From Aureococcus anophagefferens (lineage: Eukaryota; Sar; Pelagophyceae; Pelagomonadales; Pelagomonadaceae): 28,806 nt of DNA. Location of the stretch: positions 489,219 to 518,024 of the forward strand of contig NW_008705584.1 in assembly GCF_000186865.1 (NCBI RefSeq), in the 5' to 3' direction. The notes beneath the pieces were generated by a model. The model saw nothing but the letters and a program-made list of their open reading frames with translations. It made no database searches and had not been told where the DNA came from. Shown here one piece after another: positions 23,293-28,806 of the stretch (its first letter is position 1; each line of letters begins with the position of its first letter). The translations under genes were made by a program, and so were the position numbers.

Positions 23293-24066
23293 AATTCGAC
23301 GATCTGCAATCGGCCGATTTTCAGTGTCCCCCCCTATTATAAAAGACCCCGACGGTAGAAATAGCCCTTTACCGCATGGATAAGCTGGAATATCGACCTT
23401 GTGTCACCAGGCGCGTGCAATTCCGTCAAAATAGCGGCTCACGTACACGCCCCTGGTGTATGCAGACGTCCCAGACACAAAAAAGGGCTTAAATCGAACG
23501 TGTCCGGCGGCCATGTTGAAGTTCAATTTGAATACGCATACCCAGGTCGAACTTCAAGTTGAAGTCCCGCCAGGTGGGTGTTTTCCGGCGGACAGCCGCG
23601 ATCGAGCGCCAGGCGGGCCGCGGGGCTTCGGGGACGCGCCGGGGAACCGACAGAGCGGCACGCGCGGCGCTGAAAGGGCTCCTCCGAGGCTTGCACGGAC
23701 GCCTTCCAGGCGATTAGAGAGATAGAGAGTTTTGTATCTCCCTAGTGGCTCGCTGGTACAGAGCCACCCAATTTCCTTCCCCTCCTTAATACTTTCTAAC
23801 CCTGTTATAGTTGCTTCCCGCACTGTAATAGACGGAAAGTCTTCCTGGACCTAGTGAGGCAGATTCTCTGCCCGTTCGTCCAGTAGCCCCAGCCCCCGTA
23901 TACTACGGCAGCTGAGGTGACGTGAGGATAACAGAGACGCCGGTGTACCGCTACTGCGTAACCTCGATAGTTCACCCTCACACGGCAGGGCAGCCCGTAA
24001 TTTACATTACCCTGTTCCCTCTCTATCGCGACGTCACACTATGGAGATGACACTGCACTTCCCCGT

Positions 24067-24107
24067 AACGTTGACATCAACGTTCCTTAGTACCCCAGTT
24101 TGGGGTA
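24067..24107. repeat. Two adjacent short palindromic hairpins
   Basis: AACGTTGA-CA-TCAACGTT at 24067-24084 (8-bp arms), then TACCCCA-GTT-TGGGGTA at 24091-24107 (7-bp arms). Both are perfect. They lie about 420 nt downstream of the VPS18 stop codon. Confidence 0.75.
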
Positions 24108-24528
24108 TCTTTCTCTAAGGGCTGTACAGAAGAGTCGTGGATCTTAGCAATACTCCGTATGCCAAAAAAGGTAAAGGCGGCAGTTTCAAAAGGCATACTA
24201 CGCAGTACGCAGAATCCCTACACAGTCGCTTACTTGTATCTTTTGTACGAGGATACGCGGAAAAGGTATCCTCTTCTTTCTTTGACCGTGACTTACGCAC
24301 TTTTAGTGACCGAGGAGTCTGGGCATAATATTTTAAAAAAGCCTAAGCTGATTGTAATAGAACTAGAGCCCACTGTGGTAAACGCACACATGTACACCCC
24401 CGGGGCCATCCGGGAATTCGTCCCAGCTACCTAGAGGGGCTGACCGTGGACGGGCCGGCGAAGTTTGAGGCCCGGCCAAATTCAAGCGGCATTTAACATA
24501 GCCCGCCAGCATCCATGGGTTGCTAGTG

Positions 24529-27500
24529 TCAGCCAATATCCCACGTTCCATATCCTGCACGGAGGGGGGCATCAACTGCGGTCATCATAATGTCGCCTGT
24601 GAGAGGACACGCATCTCCTAGGTGGAAGCAAGCATCAGGTTTGTTCGTGCGCTTTAGATAGGATGTCAAGTAACTTGATGTTGCATAGGGACAATAGGCG
24701 AGGCCACTAGTAAAATAACTAAATGCGCTATTTGCGAGCCTTGAGCCAGAAAATGCACAATACATATTGATGGGAATCGTGAAAGAATCAGTGTTTAGTC
24801 TCGATATTTCACAATGCATATCCGCGGAACTCCTCATGAATTCATCTATGTCGGCCCGCAATATTGCTAAACTTCGATTGTATTCATCTAGCGAACCGCA
24901 TATCTCGGACTTGAACGTATCAATGACAACGAAATCGGGAAAAAATGCCAAAATATCTTCGATGGATAGAACATTGGATTCATGTAAGACTCGCAATGAC
25001 TCGGAGATGGCCAGCCTGTGAGATTCAGGTTCATAGATCTACCCTAAAATAGGCTGCACTGCACTGCAGATGACGATCGGTCCGTAACAATGTGCTTGGC
25101 AATCATGAGCCAGAGGCGCCTGCATTCAATTACCAATTGAGAGTATGCTCCAATAAGAGTAAACTCAAATAAGGGTGAACTCACATCTTTCTGCTCAATG
25201 AAATGCCAGGCAGCATGGCATATTCCTTCGCTAAGTTGACATCAAAATCAAGGGTTAGTCCAACAGCTTCTTCATAAAGTCCCAAACTTGCGTAGATCCA
25301 CGCACAGGTGCGAGGAAACGCATCGATTGAGAGTCTACGCAGCCCAAATTGTAGACCAAACATATTTGATTGGGTAACCTTCAAGTGGGTCAACATCAGC
25401 TCTTCGCTGTTGTAAAGTTTGGGATAAAAGCTCATAAAGTAACTTAAGATGGAAATTTCAAACACGGTGCACTTAGTCAAACCTGAAACAAGCCCAAACC
25501 ACCACCCCGGCGATGCAATTTCAGAATTGTACCAGCTACTTCGCATTAGTGCTGGGAGCAGCTTTGATGAAGATAAGCCCAATTTGCAAGCCCATGCCTG
25601 GGCAGTGAGCACGGGTTCGTTCTCAAATAAGGCAAGAGAAGTCTCGTAGAGAATATCCTCAACCTCGTCAAATGGTGCGGTCGTGAGTACGTCGAGTATA
25701 GCTTTCCAGCCTATGTGGGGGGATCTGAGATGATTGACTTGATTCAAACCACGCTGATGAGGCACAGTGATCATGCACGTGGTTTGCGACAGAGAGTTGG
25801 TATAACCCAATTTCTTCAGCGTAGGAGGCTGCAAGCCCACTACATCCAAAGCTCGCGATGAGCTGGAAAGTTGTCCTTACGTGCAGCACTCTGCAGTATT
25901 TATGAAGGAATAACTGCAACGCTGCATTCGAGTTTGCGTCCAGCTCCCATGAGAGAGAGAATGCTATGAGGTACTGCTCAACCATCATCGCACACACAAC
26001 TGCCTGCTGCGCCTTGCCACCGTCGATAAAACTATTCAATGTCTGCTGTAAATAAGCTGATATTGCCTTTGCTCCTGCGCACACCAATAACTCTAGGCAC
26101 ACCTGCACACACGGCAGCTCATGTGTATCCTAACACGGGGGCACCGACGGACATCACCGATTCAAACGAGACATGATTCTGCATGTTGAGACTCGGGGCA
26201 GCCGATTCGGTCTGCCCCGTGTCGATCAAATAGCGGGCATGAACACAGTGCACGAGAGCACGTTCCCGAGACGTTCCGCAGCGTGGCAGTGCATTTTTGA
26301 AGTTGACGGCATCGCCAATAACTGCATTTTCCAACACTGACTTCCACCTGTGGTACTTGGTACTGAGCGTGGTAGTCCCTGGACTCGAGCCGAGCAAAAA
26401 AATTAACTACGCTGGTTATGGCATAATCTGGACGCCGCTGGCAGCACAAACCCGATACAGATCTCGGTCCGTGTGAATCCAAAAGTGTGGCCCGTGTAAG
26501 CCCGGATGCATTCCATTCAAAGCTGTATCACAGCACAAATCGTCCCTTGTAATTTGATTTAGCACGTCTCCAGTTAGCCTGCTGACAATAATCAAAGCAT
26601 CTGGGTACAGCAGAATGAAACTAGAGCCTCTGTACAGAAAAGTTGCTGGGATTTCCTTTCTAGGATAACTTGTTGTCGCGCTGCTTGCTATAGCATCATC
26701 AGAGCTGCAATGCAAATATGTTTGGAGTAAGTTTGTATATATTTCAGCACGAAAACGTGAAAGATGCTGACACGGGCTCTAACAGATCTGATCTATCTTG
26801 CTTGACTGATATATTCGCATGAAATATGCCAAAATCGGTGATTACTGCAAAGAAAAGAACGCCACGGGGCTTTTGAGGTGCCAGGCGACATAGCTCAGTG
26901 CAGCCACAAGCAATAGGCAACTCAAACAGCAGGTGAGGGCTCAATGATGCAAAAGCTGTATCGAGACTGTGGGAATCGAAAGTCATCAAGAATCAAAAGC
27001 GACGCGGGGGCCTGCGTTTTGCCAGTGAACGTAAAGATGGACAAACTTGATGTATTCGCCACTAAGAGAATTGCAATAGTCGGATCAGAGGTGATATCAT
27101 CATCTCGCGCTGTCTCAATGTGAATGTGTGATATTTTGGATATTGATTTTGATTTCAAAAGTGATTTCAAAGCTGGGTCCTTTCCTCTGGGGTCTATGTT
27201 AGCCTCATAAATGCAGCCACATGTTGTACCGACGAGGATCGTATTGAAGACGCCACGAGGATACGCGATGGCACTTATGACCTATGACGGGGCCTCGTGG
27301 AGACTCGCAGAGCAGTAGATACTTCGTGAGTTACGAGTCCACGCCATCTATTGACTAATGCTGGTTTTGGCGACCCCAGGCGCCAATACAAATTCTCCCC
27401 GGTGGACGAAGTTATATACGAGTGCTTTCCCTCGGCATCAACGAAAAGCCAAAGCGACCCTGGCTGCGAAGTGAATAAGTCTGTCAAATCAAATTGCTGA

Positions 27501-27627
27501 ACATCATCATTATCGCGCCATCGAATCATCTTGTGCTCCGAGGTAAGCACGATACAACCAAATTAGTAATACTCTCGCTTTCAAGGGCTGTGCGCACACG
27601 TGCCTGTGTTACCCGCACGCCCAGCAT
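24529..27627 (-). CDS. VPS18: Vacuolar sorting protein 18 (VPS18/Pep3), HOPS/CORVET subunit
   Basis: Core subunit of HOPS and CORVET, which tether late endosomes and vacuoles before fusion. Nine exons inferred: 27627-27335, 27281-27031, 26966-26757, 26704-26448, 26378-26158, 26102-25766, 25710-25185, 25119-25075, 25015-24529, about 874 residues (human 973). N-terminal propeller landmarks: ESITNLVVS, DAEGKHSYITSSTGENLYW, NTILVGTTCGCIYEA, SSFILLYPDALIIVSRLTG, HFWIHTDRDLYRV. Helical part: RALVHCVHARYLIDTGQ, KLLPALMRSSW, WIYASLGLYEEAVGLTLD, RLWLMIAKHIV. C-terminus: SIEDILAFFPDFVVIDTFK, ending ACPLTGDIM...TWDIG. Oddities: a frame change at 27526-27562 that no normal intron explains, and a RING with most ligands missing. 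Donors of introns 3 and 8 have alternatives (26750; 25059). Confidence 0.88.
24560..24770 (-). other. Degenerate RING-like C-terminal domain of VPS18
   Basis: In other VPS18 proteins this region has CxxC, CGH, HxxC and a second CxxC before the last helix. Here the matching positions read CAFS, a Ser-Gly pair followed by AYC, CPYAT and CPLT: the first Cys of each pair survives but the second is Ser or Thr. Zinc binding in the canonical way looks impossible, although the fold and the terminal segment remain recognisable. Confidence 0.6.
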
Positions 27628-27632
27628 AGTGT

Positions 27633-27684
27633 GTGCAGGTGATATGTGCAGGTGATATGTGCAGGTGATATGTGCAGGTGATAT
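27633..27684. repeat. Four 13-bp tandem repeats upstream of VPS18
   Basis: GTGCAGGTGATAT occurs four times head to tail without mismatch. The array ends six bases from the proposed VPS18 start codon (27625-27627), so it would lie in the 5' UTR or core promoter. The first base triplet is preceded by an extra GT. Confidence 0.9.
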
Positions 27685-28017
27685 AGCCGCCAGGATATAT
27701 CAGCCAGGATATTCAGGATACAGAGGAAAGAGACAAGAGATATGTCTCGCAGGGGCAGCTGCGAGAGTTACGTGGACTGACCTACTGGCGTTAGCGCCAG
27801 GGAGGGAGGATCTCAGTACTTTGGGATAGGAAAGAAAAGGGAAAGGGAGGAGAGCCTCCTCAGGGTGGCAGTAGGCTGGGCCTATGGTCCTATAACTTGA
27901 AGAGGAAGGTAGACCTTGAGGGTAGGTTGAAGTAGAACTTGAAGAGAAGTTGAGGAAGAGTCAGGTTGAGGAAGAGTCAGGAAATAGTCCTTGAGCTCCC
28001 CCTATTTCCTGATGATA
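27685..28017. other. Intergenic, purine-rich on the plus strand
   Basis: About 330 bp with no gene. From about 27730 the plus strand is rich in G and A (GGAAAG and GAGGAA runs). It includes a perfect 16-bp direct repeat, gttgaggaagagtcag at 27949-27964 and 27965-27980. It should contain the VPS18 promoter and the 3' end of the gene to the right. Confidence 0.55.
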
Positions 28018-28305
28018 TCAGGGAAAGTGGCCATTGTCGTTTTCATTCTGCATCAAACGCTCGAGGTGAATATTGAATCTACCCATCCATTCTTCTAGGC
28101 GCTGTACGCGTTCTTCAAGGCCCACAGGATGAGCCTCATCATGCTTGAGAATCTTTGAAATCACGATTTTCTGATCCTTTAATTTGAACCCTTCTTCTGT
28201 GATATATTTGAATGGATCCTTCAAAAATGTTTCATCAATGAAAAGATTAATTGGAACTTTGTCCCATAGAATCACTTGCCCCCCGCGAGCACTAGATTCA
28301 TCAAG
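28018..28305 (-). CDS. Exon resembling signal peptidase complex subunit 3 (partial, divergent tail)
   Basis: An open exon of 95 codons plus stop. A plausible acceptor (GACGTCCAG, ending 28306) precedes LDESSARGG. The segment QVILWDKVP, then FLKDPFKY and EEGFKLKDQKIVIS, resembles the SPC3/SPC22-23 core, in which QVVLWDK is followed by LKD, KY and a GLKG turn. SPC3 is the ER-lumenal subunit of signal peptidase. The usual next element, a WxVxP strand, is missing; instead there is a 40-residue polar coiled-coil-like tail (ERVQRLEEW). Upstream exons would lie beyond the microsatellite, outside the window. The identification rests on a short motif and could be wrong. Confidence 0.4.
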   Translation of the reverse strand, partial: LDESSARGGQVILWDKVPINLFIDETFLKDPFKYITEEGFKLKDQKIVISKILKHDEAHPVGLEERVQRLEEWMGRFNIHLERLMQNENDNGHFP

Positions 28306-28536
28306 CTGGACGTCATCTCGAGCACATGAGTCGAGCTTTATTCAGCGAGTGAATATGTAAGGGAGTAGGAGCAGCGGCGAGGGTGCAGCCGAGCTCGGGT
28401 GAGCAGGGTTTGCATTTCTCTGTGGTCTGGCTGGATGAGGTTGCGGGTGCAAACTTCATCCGATCCTTTACATTAGTGGCTCGCTGCTCTCCTAGCTATT
28501 GGCTATTTCTTATGGATATTGTATCTTGGTATCTCC
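28306..28536. other. Non-coding stretch, probably intron
   Basis: If the exon at 28018-28305 is real, this is the intron 5' of it, since in-frame stops occur just upstream of 28306. No other feature seen. Confidence 0.4.
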
Positions 28537-28796
28537 CTTCTTCTTCTTCTTCTTCTTCTTCTTCTTCTTCTTCTTCTTCTTCTTCTTCTTCTTCTTCTTC
28601 TTCTTCTTCTTCTTCTTCTTCTTCTTCTTCTTCTTCTTCTTCTTCTTCTTCTTCTTCTTCTTCTTCTTCTTCTTCTTCTTCTTCTTCTTCTTCTTCTTCT
28701 TCTTCTTCTTCTTCTTCTTCTTCTTCTTCTTCTTCTTCTTCTTCTTCTTCTTCTTCTTCTTCTTCTTCTTCTTCTTCTTCTTCTTCTTCTTCTTCT
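28537..28796. repeat. (CTT)n microsatellite, about 86 units
   Basis: Uninterrupted CTT/TTC triplets run for about 260 bp to the window end, where they break into CTCTTCTCTCTC. On the minus strand this is (GAA)n/(AAG)n. The true length may be misassembled because the tract exceeds typical short-read resolution. Confidence 0.98.
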
Positions 28797-28806
28797 CTTC
28801 TCTCTC

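Larger units (their letters stand above)
22888..24528. other. Intergenic region between VPS18 3' end and THO2 5' end
   Basis: About 1.64 kb without a supported gene. It holds a TATA-like box close to THO2, a 13-bp inverted repeat, a 24-bp direct repeat, a GC-rich stretch near 23600-23680 and two small hairpins at 24067-24107. A plus-strand frame of 91 codons at 24159-24434 starts MPKKVKAAVSKG but has no family I recognise and no codon signal I trust. No tRNA found by eye. Confidence 0.6.

Noticed and set aside
22964..23293. Minus-strand 109-codon frame with a repeated MDRGHLTD motif
   Set aside because: The peptide repeat only reflects the 24-bp DNA repeat; the frame overlaps the inverted repeat and the composition is not protein-like.
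23610..23690. GC-rich stretch as an RNA gene
   Set aside because: No tRNA cloverleaf, box motifs or convincing secondary structure could be drawn by eye.
19339..23822. A 14-bp exact match (agttgcttcccgca) at 19339-19352 and 23809-23822
   Set aside because: About one such match is expected by chance in a window of this length.
24159..24434. Plus-strand 91-codon frame starting MPKKVKAAVSKG
   Set aside because: No recognisable family and no conserved motif; it may be chance. Mentioned in the intergenic entry only.

Overview
The window is nuclear DNA from a eukaryotic microbe, most likely an alga or another protist with small, intron-bearing genes. The evidence is two housekeeping genes split by short GT-AG introns (about 44 to 202 nt), a secreted protein with PSI domains, and no operon, Shine-Dalgarno or prokaryotic hallmarks. 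I cannot name the species. The coding region of every gene I recognise lies on the minus strand, so the gene order in the direction of transcription runs from high to low coordinates. There is one ambiguous base (position 41), and the window ends inside a long CTT microsatellite.

Layout from right to left. 28537-28796 is a (CTT)n microsatellite. 28018-28305 is one exon resembling the C-terminal half of signal peptidase complex subunit 3. 27627-24529 is a complete nine-exon VPS18 gene (HOPS/CORVET vesicle tethering), with one reading-frame break near its start and a RING domain that has lost most zinc ligands. 24528-22888 is non-coding with several short inverted and direct repeats. 22887-17811 is a complete six-exon THO2/THOC2 gene (mRNA export), whose deduced exons sum to 4,527 nt in frame. 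17810-16812 is non-coding. 16811 down to the left edge is one giant gene.

The giant gene is the notable object. It starts with a signal peptide and two PSI-type cysteine modules. It then runs for thousands of residues in short Gly/Ser-rich repeats of beta-solenoid type. A 64-nt intron at 7112-7175 joins two long open frames, giving at least 5,582 residues with no stop before the window edge. At residues of about 3,770-3,885 sits a peptidase S74 / intramolecular chaperone domain, with an intact Ser-Lys dyad in the same spacing as phage tailspikes and animal MYRF. The simplest reading is a secreted fibre or cell-surface protein that folds and self-cleaves by the tailspike mechanism. Unusually, about 1,700 more residues of the same repeats follow the chaperone.

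The housekeeping genes do not share a pathway with the giant gene, and nothing here suggests a functional cluster.
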